This document shows positions 9,727 through 17,313 of a stretch of DNA of 64,000 nt, piece by piece. Source of the stretch: Gemmatimonadota bacterium (GTDB taxonomy: Bacteria; Gemmatimonadota; Gemmatimonadetes; Palauibacterales; KS3-K002); assembly GCA_020344215.1 (NCBI GenBank), contig CP070815.1:320461-384460 (forward strand), written 5' to 3'. The position numbers and the translations under genes are program-made. The notes below the pieces were generated by a model. It did not search any database and was not told the origin of the DNA. It worked only from the letters and a program-made list of their open reading frames with translations. Within the stretch, counting starts at the first letter, position 1. Every line of letters starts with the position of its first letter.

Positions 9727-10470
9727 TCATGCGGTCCCCCACCAGATACAGGCTATTCCGCCCGTGACCAACTTCCAATCCACCTCCCGATACCCCGCCG
9801 CCGCCAAGCACGCACCCAACTCCTCCGGTCGCCCGAAGCGCAGTACAGACTCTGGTAGGTATTTGTACGCGTGGCTATGTTTCGAGATCACTCGCCCGGC
9901 GAACGGCAGCAAGCGGGTGAAGTAGAAGCGGTAGAACCACTTGAGCGGCTGGCGCATCGGCAAGGCAAAGTCGAGGATCACGAGTCGAGCGCCAGCTCGC
10001 AGCACCCGCCTGAGCTCAACAAGGGCGGCGTCGATGTCCGCCAGGTTCCGGACACCGAAGGCCACCATCGCACCGTCGAAACCGCCCGAGACCGCCGGAA
10101 GCCTCAAGGCATCGGCGCAGACCGGCGCGACGGGCCGCCGGGCGATCTTAGGTATTCCGTTGCGAAGCATCGCTTGCGAGAAATCCACGGCAACAACATG
10201 ACCGGTGAACTCCGGGCGCCCGGCGATCTCGATCGCCAGATCGAGCGTCCCGGCGCATACGTCGAGATAGGACCCGCCGGGCCGGGCATCCCAGTCCAGC
10301 CGATCGACAGCGCGTCGCCGCCAGGAGCGATCGATATTGAGGCTGAGGAGATGGTTGAGCAGGTCGTAGCGCGGCGCGATCGCCGAGAACATCTCGCGGG
10401 TCGCCTGCGCTCGCTCACCCTGGGACTCGGCCTCCAGCGGGGCGAGGGGATGGCTCGGCGAGCTGGTCAT
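9727..10470 (-). CDS. menG: Demethylmenaquinone C-methyltransferase (UbiE/MenG)
   Basis: A SAM-dependent methyltransferase for the last step of menaquinone synthesis; in organisms that make ubiquinone the same family also methylates that pathway. The N-terminal motif MFSAIAPRYDLLNHLLSL is a UbiE/COQ5 signature. The SAM-binding motif I is LDVCAGTLDLAIEIAG, and AFGVRNLADIDAAL with VILDFALP matches family blocks. KWFYRFYFTRLLPFAGRVIS is the conserved C-terminal region. ATG 10470 gives MTSSPSHPLAP; an upstream in-frame extension has no family-like sequence. It is divergent from the sigma factor gene, with 44 bp between starts. Confidence 0.93.
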   Translation of the reverse strand: MTSSPSHPLAPLEAESQGERAQATREMFSAIAPRYDLLNHLLSLNIDRSWRRRAVDRLDWDARPGGSYLDVCAGTLDLAIEIAGRPEFTGHVVAVDFSQAMLRNGIPKIARRPVAPVCADALRLPAVSGGFDGAMVAFGVRNLADIDAALVELRRVLRAGARLVILDFALPMRQPLKWFYRFYFTRLLPFAGRVISKHSHAYKYLPESVLRFGRPEELGACLAAAGYREVDWKLVTGGIACIWWGTA

Positions 10471-10514
10471 AATCGGCCGCGAACTTACGGGAGGGGGATA
10501 CCCCCGGCAACCCG

Positions 10515-11174
10515 GTGAGACGGGAGCGCCCACCCAGCCGAACGGCACCGAGCCCTGCCGGCAATCCGAACACGTCAGGCGGCGCGCCGCCTGACGACAA
10601 GGAGCTGGTCGCCCGGGCCTTGAAAGGGGATGAGGCGGCGTATCGGGAGCTGCTCGAGCGCTTCCGGCGGCCGGTGTTCTCGCTCATCTACCGGATGATC
10701 GGGGACCGCGAGCAGGCTGAGGACCTCGCTCAGGAGTCGTTTGTAAAAGCCTTCAATAACCTCGACAGTTACAACCCGAATTACCGGTTCTCCTCCTGGC
10801 TGTTCAAGATCGCCAACAACCACGCCATCGATCACCTGCGGCGTGCCCGGCTACCAACCGTCTCCATACACGGCTCACCACACGCCGTAGACGCGGAACG
10901 CGAGGAGGAGACGCGGATCGTCCTCGAAGCACACGACGAGTCGCCGGAGCAGGAGATGCTGGCGCTCGAACTGGGCGGCGAGATCGAGCAGGCCATCGCG
11001 GTACTGCGGCCCGAGTACCGAACCGCGGTCATCCTACGCCACGTGGAGAACCGGCCGTACGAGGAAATCGCCGAGATCATGGACGTCCCCATCGGGACGG
11101 TGAAGACGTTCCTCCACCGAGCCCGGGCCGAGCTTAGGGCCCAACTGGGCCACCTACGAGCTGAGGAAGAATAG
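10515..11174 (+). CDS. ECF-family RNA polymerase sigma factor
   Basis: A two-domain extracytoplasmic-function sigma factor (219 residues). Region 2 spans FRRPVFSLIYRMIGDREQAE and AQESFVKAF, and includes SSWLFKIANNHAIDHLRR for -10 recognition. Region 4 contains LRPEYRTAVILRHVE followed by a helix-turn-helix, YEEIAEIMDVPIGTVKTFLH, for -35 recognition. There is a roughly 50-residue acidic linker. The start is GTG 10515; the first 25 residues are Pro/Gly rich, so a later start is possible. An anti-sigma gene lies 317 bp downstream, separated by a long inverted repeat. Confidence 0.95.
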   Translation: MRRERPPSRTAPSPAGNPNTSGGAPPDDKELVARALKGDEAAYRELLERFRRPVFSLIYRMIGDREQAEDLAQESFVKAFNNLDSYNPNYRFSSWLFKIANNHAIDHLRRARLPTVSIHGSPHAVDAEREEETRIVLEAHDESPEQEMLALELGGEIEQAIAVLRPEYRTAVILRHVENRPYEEIAEIMDVPIGTVKTFLHRARAELRAQLGHLRAEEE

Positions 11175-11263
11175 GAGTGTCGAGTTCGCAAGACGGAAGT
11201 CCATTGGGAATTACCGAACGGCGATTCGGGGAGTTGGGGCATCCGGGAGTTCGGGAATCCAAG

Positions 11264-11382
11264 AATCCGGGTATCCGGGTATCCAGGAATCGGGGAGATA
11301 GGGGGGGGTCCGAGGCGGTTGGCTCGCCAGCGGCCTTCGCCACCCCGATTCCCCGAATCGCGGATACCCGGATCCCCGGATT
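11264..11382. repeat. 33-bp inverted repeat with GGGTATCC units, member of a dispersed family (copy A)
   Basis: The arm at 11264-11296 and the reverse complement of 11350-11382 match at about 28 of 33 positions, with a 53-nt spacer. Each arm contains tandem CCGGGTATC-type units. A 21-bp block starting at 11263 recurs exactly at 42836, followed in both copies by TCGGGGAGATAGGG. It occupies most of the non-coding stretch 11175-11492 between sigma and anti-sigma genes. Apart from this I see no gene in that stretch. Confidence 0.8.
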
Positions 11383-11492
11383 GGCGAACCCTGGGTTCCA
11401 GAACTTGTGAATTCCCAACAACTTACAACTTCGACCTCGCCATCGCCGAATTCCCGATTCCCAGCTGAAACCTGGCCGGGGGTTCCTTCGTA

Positions 11493-12137
11493 ATGGAGAG
11501 CAGCGGGCAGGTAGAAATGAAAATCTGGACTTCCGAGGGACATCTCACTGAGCTGGTCCTGGAGCTTCGGGCGGCCGACGAAGTGTCGGCGAACGAGCTT
11601 CAGGCGATTGAGGGCCACCTGGACGGTTGCGCGGCCTGCCGGGCCGAGCACGCGAGGTGGCGCCGGCTTTACCACGCCCTGTCGACGCTACGGGCCGCCG
11701 AGCCGTCCGCTTCGTTCGAGGCGGCGGTGATGGCCCGGGTGCGGCTGCCGGAGCGGGCGGAGACTGTGGGACCGGCTCGGCTGCCGGCCTTGGTCCGGCG
11801 GCTACGCCCGGTGGCCGTGGCGGCGGCGGCGGTCTGGACCACAGCAGTGGTCGGCGGCGCGGCCTGGTTGCAGCAGGTGGTAGACGTCCCCGGCTCCGTG
11901 CTGCTCGCCCGCCTGTTAAGCGATGCCAGAGAGTTGTTGCTGGCGGCGGCCCTCAGGCTAGGCGCGATTCTGCAATTGAGCGGGCTCGCGGACGCGTGGG
12001 CCGAACTCGTCGAGACGGTTCCCGGGTCCGGCGTGGTCATCGCCGGGACTCTCATCACAGTACTGTCGGGGCTCGCGATCTGGACACTCTACCGCGTGAC
12101 CGGCTACGAACCTCCAGAGGCCAACGCTCATGCTTAA
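11493..12137 (+). CDS. Membrane-bound anti-sigma factor with zinc-binding N-terminal domain
   Basis: A 214-residue protein likely to sequester the ECF sigma factor encoded upstream. The N-terminal domain (about residues 15-60) contains IEGHLDGCAACRAEH, the HxxxCxxC core of the zf-HC2 anti-sigma domain. One transmembrane helix follows (VAVAAAAVWTTAVVGGAAWL, about 109-128) and a second lies near the C-terminus (SGVVIAGTLITVLSGLAIWT). The second ATG (11517) is an alternative start. The gene overlaps the next by 8 bp, consistent with cotranscription. The partner relationship is inferred from position. Confidence 0.88.
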   Translation: MESSGQVEMKIWTSEGHLTELVLELRAADEVSANELQAIEGHLDGCAACRAEHARWRRLYHALSTLRAAEPSASFEAAVMARVRLPERAETVGPARLPALVRRLRPVAVAAAAVWTTAVVGGAAWLQQVVDVPGSVLLARLLSDARELLLAAALRLGAILQLSGLADAWAELVETVPGSGVVIAGTLITVLSGLAIWTLYRVTGYEPPEANAHA

Positions 12138-13770
12138 GCACGTGCGATACACCGGACTGCTGATCCTCGTTCTGGCGGCGACGGTGCCGACCGAAGTGGC
12201 CGGCCAGACCGCCCAGGCGGTTGACGAGATCGTCCAGACGTCGGTGGCGCTGACCGGGGACGAGGCGATCCTGCACGTCGAACTCGCCAGCGGCCGCTCG
12301 TTGCAGATCGTGCTCAGCGACGGCCAGGTCCTCATCGACGGCGACGAGGCCGGCCGCTACGCCCCGGGCGGAGCGCTGGAGTCGGCATGGCGCGACCTGC
12401 TTCGCGAGGCAAGCCTGGGCGAGCTGGGCAGCGGCTGGGCGAGTTTCTTTGGCTCGGAGTTCGGGAATACCGACGCCGGTGCAACCCAAGCGATCCGCGC
12501 GGTGCTGGTGCCGCTGGTGGCCGGCATCTCGGCGGACGCCGGTGCTGAAGCCCAAGCCGTGGCAGCGGCGGAGATTCAGGAAGCCGCGACGGCCCAGGAA
12601 GCCGCTGAGACGGAGGCTGCGGCGGCCAGCGTCGCGGCGCAGGTGGAAGCCCTCGAAGGCATCTTGCTCGACGAGGTGATCGTGGGCGGCCTGGTGGTAG
12701 AGCTCACCCAGGTCAAAGGTCTGGCCCGCCAGCTGGTACGAATCGGGCTGGCGCCCGAACTCGAGCGCCTGCTGAATGGCGATCTCGAGATGCCGGTGCG
12801 CATCGTGATCGACGCTGACGAGTACCGGCTGCCTGAGGGGGCGGCGCTCGACGAGATGTTACTGCTGGTGGAATCGAACGGGGTCGTGGCTGGCACGATC
12901 CGATCGAACGTGCTGGTAGCCGACGGCACGCTGCTGATCCTACCGACGGCCCGAATCGAAGGCGACGTCATCGCCATCGACGCCACCGTCACCAATCAGG
13001 GGACAGTGGAAGGGACAATTCGGGAGCCGAGGCACCCGGCACCCGTCGTCGTGGCGCCTGCCACCCCGCGTGTCCGCATGCGGCAGCGGGCGCCGTCGGC
13101 GTTGAGTCGGGTGACGTCCGGCTTGGGGTCGCTGGCGAAAACGGTCGCCATGTACCTGCTCTTCGCCTTCATGGGTGCGCTGATCGTTTACTTTTTCCGC
13201 GGGCAACTGGAGACGGTGAGCGACACCGTGTCGTTCAGCTTCGGGCGCTCCTTCCTGGCGGGACTGGCGGCGGAGGTGCTGTTCTTGCCCATCGGTCTGG
13301 TGATGACCGTGTTGGTCGTAACCGCCATCGCGGTCCCGTTCTATGTCATCGGCTTCGGCCTGCTGTCACTGCTCGGCTATACGGCGGTGGCCCACGCGGC
13401 CGGCGAGAACTTGACACGCCGCCGCTTCTCGTGGACCGACCGTATGCGGCGCGCCAACTCCTACTACTACGTGCTGAACGGGCTCGGCGTGCTGCTCGCC
13501 CTGTTCGTTGGCGCCGCCATCACTCATATGGCCTACCCCCTGCTGGGCTGGGCTCATGACTTGCTGATCGTATCGGCCTGGATCCTGACCTGGATCGCGG
13601 CAACGTCCGGGCTGGGTGCAGCGCTGCTCTCCCGGGCGGGCACGCGGCGTACCTACGCGCGGCCGCGCGAGCTGCCCGAGCTGCCGGCGGATTCACTGGC
13701 CGAGGAGATGGAGCCGATCGAGCGCCGGGCTGAGGCGCGGCGCCGAGCGGAGCGGAGCGATGAGAGCTAG
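12130..13770 (+). CDS. Secreted-start, bactofilin-like (polymer-forming) multi-pass membrane protein
   Basis: A 546-residue protein with a signal peptide (LLILVLAATVPTEVAGQ), an Ala/Glu-rich coiled coil (about 135-175), and a beta-helical bactofilin-like block at about 250-300 with VAGTIRSNVLVADGTLLILP and IEGDVIAIDATVTNQGTVEG. Four to five membrane helices follow between about 335 and 500. A bactofilin-like repeat on a membrane protein with a signal peptide probably sits on the outer face of the inner membrane, unlike cytoplasmic bactofilins. It overlaps genes on both sides (8 and 11 bp), so it belongs to the sigma/anti-sigma operon and is a plausible stress-response effector. Its biochemical function is unknown. 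Confidence 0.8.
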   Translation: MLKHVRYTGLLILVLAATVPTEVAGQTAQAVDEIVQTSVALTGDEAILHVELASGRSLQIVLSDGQVLIDGDEAGRYAPGGALESAWRDLLREASLGELGSGWASFFGSEFGNTDAGATQAIRAVLVPLVAGISADAGAEAQAVAAAEIQEAATAQEAAETEAAAASVAAQVEALEGILLDEVIVGGLVVELTQVKGLARQLVRIGLAPELERLLNGDLEMPVRIVIDADEYRLPEGAALDEMLLLVESNGVVAGTIRSNVLVADGTLLILPTARIEGDVIAIDATVTNQGTVEGTIREPRHPAPVVVAPATPRVRMRQRAPSALSRVTSGLGSLAKTVAMYLLFAFMGALIVYFFRGQLETVSDTVSFSFGRSFLAGLAAEVLFLPIGLVMTVLVVTAIAVPFYVIGFGLLSLLGYTAVAHAAGENLTRRRFSWTDRMRRANSYYYVLNGLGVLLALFVGAAITHMAYPLLGWAHDLLIVSAWILTWIAATSGLGAALLSRAGTRRTYARPRELPELPADSLAEEMEPIERRAEARRRAERSDES

Positions 13771-14623
13771 CGTTATACTCGCCGTCGCAGTCATGCTGGC
13801 CGGGCCGGCGGCCGCGCCGGCCGCCGGCCAGTCGTGGAGGACCGAGGCCAAGGCGCGACAGTACCGCGGCCAAGAGTTCCTCGACGTGAAGATCACCTAC
13901 GCGGTGGGGCGCTTCGAGTTGAGGAAAGGAGCCGACCACCTCCTCTACAGGCTCGACTCCAGGTACGATGAGGACGCCTTCGACCTGCGCAGCAACTATC
14001 TCGAGTCGGAAGGACGCGGCAGCTTACGGATAGAGATCGACGACAACGACGACATCGACCTCAGGGATCTCAAGGACTACGACTACGAGGCCGGTAATCT
14101 GACCCTCGACCTCACAGGCGCCATCCCCCTCGCCCTCGACTTGGAGATGGGCGCGGTCGAGGCGCAACTCGACCTGGGCGGACTGAAGCTGCGCCGCCTC
14201 TCGCTGCAGACGGGCGCCAGCGACACGCGGGTGAGCTTCAGCGAGCCCAACCGGGAAGCGGCCGAATTCTGCACGTTCAAGGCCGGCGCCGCCTCCTTTA
14301 GGGTGGACGACCTGGGGAACTCGGGCTGCCGGCGGATGCAGGTGTCAGGCGGCATTGGCAGGCTGACGCTGGACTTTTCCGGGGACTGGGACCACGACGC
14401 GACCGGCGATATCAACGTCGGGCTGGGTACGGTTCAGATCCGCGTCCCCGCCGAGCTCGGCGTCCGGATCGAGAAGAGCACTTTCCTCATGTCGTTTGAC
14501 GCACCGGGCTTCGAGAAGCAGGATGGAGGGGTCTGGCTCAGCCGCAACTGGGACACGGCCGAGCATCATCTCACTCTCTCAGTGAGCGGTGTGCTCGGCG
14601 GGGTCGAGGTCGACCGAATCTAG
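13760..14623 (+). CDS. Secreted protein with a toastrack-like (LiaF/DUF4097-like) beta domain
   Basis: A 287-residue exported protein. The signal peptide is RASVILAVAVMLAGPAAAPAAGQ. The rest is repetitive beta-strand sequence such as LTGAIPLALDLEMGAVEAQL, LRRLSLQTGASDTRVSFSEP and INVGLGTVQIRVP, resembling the beta-solenoid C-terminal domain of LiaF-type proteins. The start ATG 13760 overlaps the preceding gene by 11 bp, and the open frame upstream of it lacks plausible coding sequence. It converges with the SAM hydrolase gene, overlapping by 4 bp. As the last gene of the ECF operon it may be a periplasmic stress component; this is inferred from context. Confidence 0.78.
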   Translation: MRASVILAVAVMLAGPAAAPAAGQSWRTEAKARQYRGQEFLDVKITYAVGRFELRKGADHLLYRLDSRYDEDAFDLRSNYLESEGRGSLRIEIDDNDDIDLRDLKDYDYEAGNLTLDLTGAIPLALDLEMGAVEAQLDLGGLKLRRLSLQTGASDTRVSFSEPNREAAEFCTFKAGAASFRVDDLGNSGCRRMQVSGGIGRLTLDFSGDWDHDATGDINVGLGTVQIRVPAELGVRIEKSTFLMSFDAPGFEKQDGGVWLSRNWDTAEHHLTLSVSGVLGGVEVDRI

Positions 14624-15405
14624 CCCGCTTCTCCCAACCTGCGTTTGGCCACGACGGGGTCGCCTCTGGCGGCCCCGAGTACTTTCGCCGCCGAGCTGTC
14701 GCGCGCTGCGATCTCCACGGTCCCTGCCGAGCCGATCACTACCAGAAGCTCACCCGCTCCCACATCCGAGTAAGTCCGACGCCGACTTCCCAAGTCGTGG
14801 CCGGCCACCTCGAACCGCCACATCTCATCCACCCAGCCGCCCGGGATGTCGGTGATCAGGTTGCCGAAGCGATCCACGTGGACAACGCGTCCCCTGATCT
14901 CCCTTTCCCGCCGCTCCGGCGGCTCCATCTCTAGCAGGCACGGCTCCTCCAGTGGCGGACCCAGCCTCTCGAGCGGTAGACCGCCCGCCAGGTGTGCCGC
15001 CGCCGGCGCGAAGATGTCGCGGCCATGGAAGGTCGACGACGGCTCCGGGCGCATGTACGCAGCCTCCGCCACCTCGACGCAGCACCACGAGGCCGCCGCT
15101 CGAACCACATGCGTGACGAGCCCGTTGTTGGGCGCTACCACGTAGCGCTGATCGGCGACCAGAGCCATCGGCTGGCGAGCACCGCCGACACCCGGGTCGA
15201 CTACGGCGAGATGGACCGTACCAGCCGGATATAGGCGCCAGTACTGGGAGAGCGTCCAGGCTGCAGCCTCGATGTCGCCCGGCGCGATCTCATGCGTCGC
15301 GTCGACGATCTGCACGCCGGGACACAGATCGAGCACCACACCCTTCATCGCGGCGGCGAAACCGTCGGAGGTTCCGAAATCGGAGAGGAAAGTGACGATC
15401 GGCAT
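14620..15405 (-). CDS. S-adenosyl-L-methionine hydrolase (adenosine-forming), DUF62 family
   Basis: Family members use an activated water to hydrolyse SAM to adenosine and methionine; halogenating relatives use chloride or fluoride. Motifs are MPIVTFLSDFGTSDGF at the N-terminus, VVDPGVGGAR (catalytic Asp and Arg) and TFHGRDIFAPAAAHLA (catalytic His), plus VDRFGNLITDIP in the C-terminal barrel. The D-R-H triad points to hydrolase rather than halogenase activity. ATG 15405 gives the family's standard N-terminus; the 31 in-frame residues before it are not conserved. A 17-bp hairpin lies 86 bp upstream. Confidence 0.92.
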   Translation of the reverse strand: MPIVTFLSDFGTSDGFAAAMKGVVLDLCPGVQIVDATHEIAPGDIEAAAWTLSQYWRLYPAGTVHLAVVDPGVGGARQPMALVADQRYVVAPNNGLVTHVVRAAASWCCVEVAEAAYMRPEPSSTFHGRDIFAPAAAHLAGGLPLERLGPPLEEPCLLEMEPPERREREIRGRVVHVDRFGNLITDIPGGWVDEMWRFEVAGHDLGSRRRTYSDVGAGELLVVIGSAGTVEIAARDSSAAKVLGAARGDPVVAKRRLGEAG

Positions 15406-15490
15406 CTTGTGTTGCAGTTCACCATCCAACACCCAAACATCCGACGTCCTTTGCAGCAAGTTGTCTTCAAGACGCTGCGATCGATCACCC

Positions 15491-15536
15491 AACCTCAATA
15501 GCCAGCTGGCGCAGGGTCAAGCTGGCTACTGAGGTT
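15491..15536. repeat. Near-perfect 17-bp hairpin between mrp and SAM hydrolase genes
   Basis: The arm AACCTCAATAGCCAGCT (15491-15507) pairs with 15520-15536 with one mismatch and a 12-nt loop. It lies about 75 bp beyond the mrp stop on the minus strand and 86 bp before the SAM hydrolase start. Without a long T-tract on the minus side, a terminator role is uncertain; a protein-binding site or leader hairpin is also possible. Confidence 0.7.
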
Positions 15537-15609
15537 TGGGCAGCGAGCCTTGAGTCCTGAAGTCCTCCTGAATCATTGGCTGTCGGGTGTCGATCAGCGG
15601 ACCCTGAAC

Positions 15610-16737
15610 TCAGGTTTTCGGTACTTCCGCCGCTTGAAGGGCTTCGACCAGTCTGTCCGCCAGTTCGAAAAACGCCTTCGCTTCAGCCGAGTCGGGTGCC
15701 GCCACGACTGTGGGGCGTCCGCTGTCACCCGCCTCGACGACCCCTGCACCGAGTGGCACCTCACCCAGGAAGGGGACCCCGGCTGTTGCTGCGAGCTTTT
15801 GTCCCCCGCCGCGGCCAAAGATATCGGTCCGCTCGCCACAGTGGGGGCACAGGAAGCCGCTCATGTTCTCGACGAGGCCGAGCACCGCCACCTCGACGCG
15901 CTCGAACATCTTGATCCCCTTCAGCACATCTCCCGTCGCCACGCTCTGCGGTGTCGTGACCATCAGCGCGCCGTCCACTTTCGCGAGCTGGACGAGCGAG
16001 AGCTGAGCGTCGCCGGTCCCCGGCGGCATGTCGACGAGCAGATAGTCGAGCTCACCCCACTCGACCTGCTGCAGGAACTGGCGGATGATCCCCATGACGA
16101 TCGGGCCCCGCCAGATTGCCGGTGTGTCTTCGTCCAGCAGGAAGCCGATGCTCATCAGCTTCACGCCGTGTGCCTCGATGGGCACTACCTTCTCGTCCGG
16201 GGTCACCCGCGGCCGACTGTGCACACCGAACATGACCGGGATGTCCGGACCGTAGACGTCCGCATCCATGAGGCCGACCCGCACGCCACGGCCGGCCAGC
16301 GCTGCCGCCAGGTTCGCCGCGACCGTCGTCTTCCCTACTCCGCCCTTGCCCGAGCTTACCGCGACGACGTGCCGCACACCCGGGACCACTTCAGGTGTCG
16401 GAGGCGCGGCGCTCGGCGGCGCTTCACGGTTGGGGCCTCCCCGCCGCTCCATGACCGGAAGTGGGCGGCCAGTCCGTGGCTGCTCCCTGCCGCTCACTCG
16501 CACCTCCACGCTGACGGCCTCGACGCCTGCCACCGATTCGGCCACCGTCCGAGCCTCGCCGGCCAGCCCGGGAGGGTGATCGGGTCGCATCACGAGCACG
16601 AAACCTACCCGACCGGGTCCTTCCAGCCTCAGCTCTGTCACGCAGCCGGAGGCTACGATATCCTCGCCGGTCCCAGGGAGAACGATGGACCTCAGCGCCG
16701 CTGCGACCTTGCTTACCAGATCACGTTCATCCGCCAT
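15610..16737 (-). CDS. mrp: Mrp/ApbC-family P-loop ATPase, iron-sulfur cluster carrier
   Basis: A 375-residue cluster carrier that delivers Fe-S clusters to apoproteins. The N-terminal 90 residues are a divergent MIP18/DUF59-like domain. The deviant Walker A is SSGKGGVGKTTVAANLA, Walker B is LLVDMPPGTGD, and NMSGFLCPHCGERTDIF contains the conserved CxxC that bridges a cluster between subunits. It lies 105 bp downstream of the NifU-like gene on the same strand, a sensible pairing. The intervening sequence contains paired GCCGGC blocks and no ORF. Confidence 0.95.
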   Translation of the reverse strand: MADERDLVSKVAAALRSIVLPGTGEDIVASGCVTELRLEGPGRVGFVLVMRPDHPPGLAGEARTVAESVAGVEAVSVEVRVSGREQPRTGRPLPVMERRGGPNREAPPSAAPPTPEVVPGVRHVVAVSSGKGGVGKTTVAANLAAALAGRGVRVGLMDADVYGPDIPVMFGVHSRPRVTPDEKVVPIEAHGVKLMSIGFLLDEDTPAIWRGPIVMGIIRQFLQQVEWGELDYLLVDMPPGTGDAQLSLVQLAKVDGALMVTTPQSVATGDVLKGIKMFERVEVAVLGLVENMSGFLCPHCGERTDIFGRGGGQKLAATAGVPFLGEVPLGAGVVEAGDSGRPTVVAAPDSAEAKAFFELADRLVEALQAAEVPKT

Positions 16738-16842
16738 GTAGTGCCATTCTTTCTTCGGTTACGTAGAGCCGCCCCCCTACAAACAACAGAAAGCCGGCAG
16801 GGGCGCACCCACGCCGGCAGATAAGCGACTCTCCGGCAATCC

Positions 16843-17082
16843 TCAGACCGCGACGACCGTCTTCACTCCCGGCAGCACGTTTCTCAGCCGGTGCTCGATA
16901 CCGCCCTTCAACGTCAGAAGCGAGTACGGGCAGCTATGGCAGGCGCCAACAAGGCGGAGCTCGACCCGCCCTTCCTCCGGGTCGAATCCGACCAGCTCGA
17001 CATCCCCGCCATCGGCCCTGACCGCCGGTCGGATTTCCTCTATCACCGCCTCGATCTGTTCCAGCGTCGTCGCCGCCACCAT
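16843..17082 (-). CDS. NifU-like C-terminal-domain Fe-S protein
   Basis: A 79-residue stand-alone NifU C-terminal domain, a scaffold or carrier for 4Fe-4S clusters. IRPAVRADGGDVELVGF and LVGACHSCPYSLLTLKGGIE include the essential CxxC (CHSC). The start ATG has GGGAGG about five nt upstream. Its neighbour mrp encodes another cluster carrier, so the pair probably works in Fe-S assembly; no SUF or ISC scaffold genes are present here. Confidence 0.95.
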   Translation of the reverse strand: MVAATTLEQIEAVIEEIRPAVRADGGDVELVGFDPEEGRVELRLVGACHSCPYSLLTLKGGIEHRLRNVLPGVKTVVAV

Positions 17083-17197
17083 TCTACCTCCCCGGCAGAT
17101 GCGTCACTGCACTCTCTTGATAACCGTTCTCAGAATCTATGGGAGCGCTCGAGGCCGGTCAACTCAACATCCCGGCGAGTTGGCCGGCCCCAAAGTG

Positions 17198-17226
17198 TTG
17201 CGCTCCAATAAGAAGCGCATTATGCT
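17198..17226 (+). promoter_or_regulatory. Candidate sigma-70-type promoter upstream of the tyrosine kinase gene
   Basis: TTGCGC at 17198-17203 and TATGCT at 17221-17226 are separated by 17 bp, each matching 4 of 6 consensus positions. The site is 88 bp before the proposed start codon of the Wzc-like gene. This is a motif match only. Confidence 0.3.
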
Positions 17227-17313
17227 GAGGCCGGTGGAGATCCTTGCCGCCACTAGCGATTGTGTCGACACGGTAACGACGGGGTGCGGCGGGGAGGCGA
17301 TGAGGATCATCCA

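Noticed and set aside
16793-16822. Intrinsic terminator between the NifU-like gene and mrp
   Set aside because: Only a 6-bp GCCGGC stem with a 14-nt loop and a broken T-tract; too weak, and readthrough to mrp is plausible.
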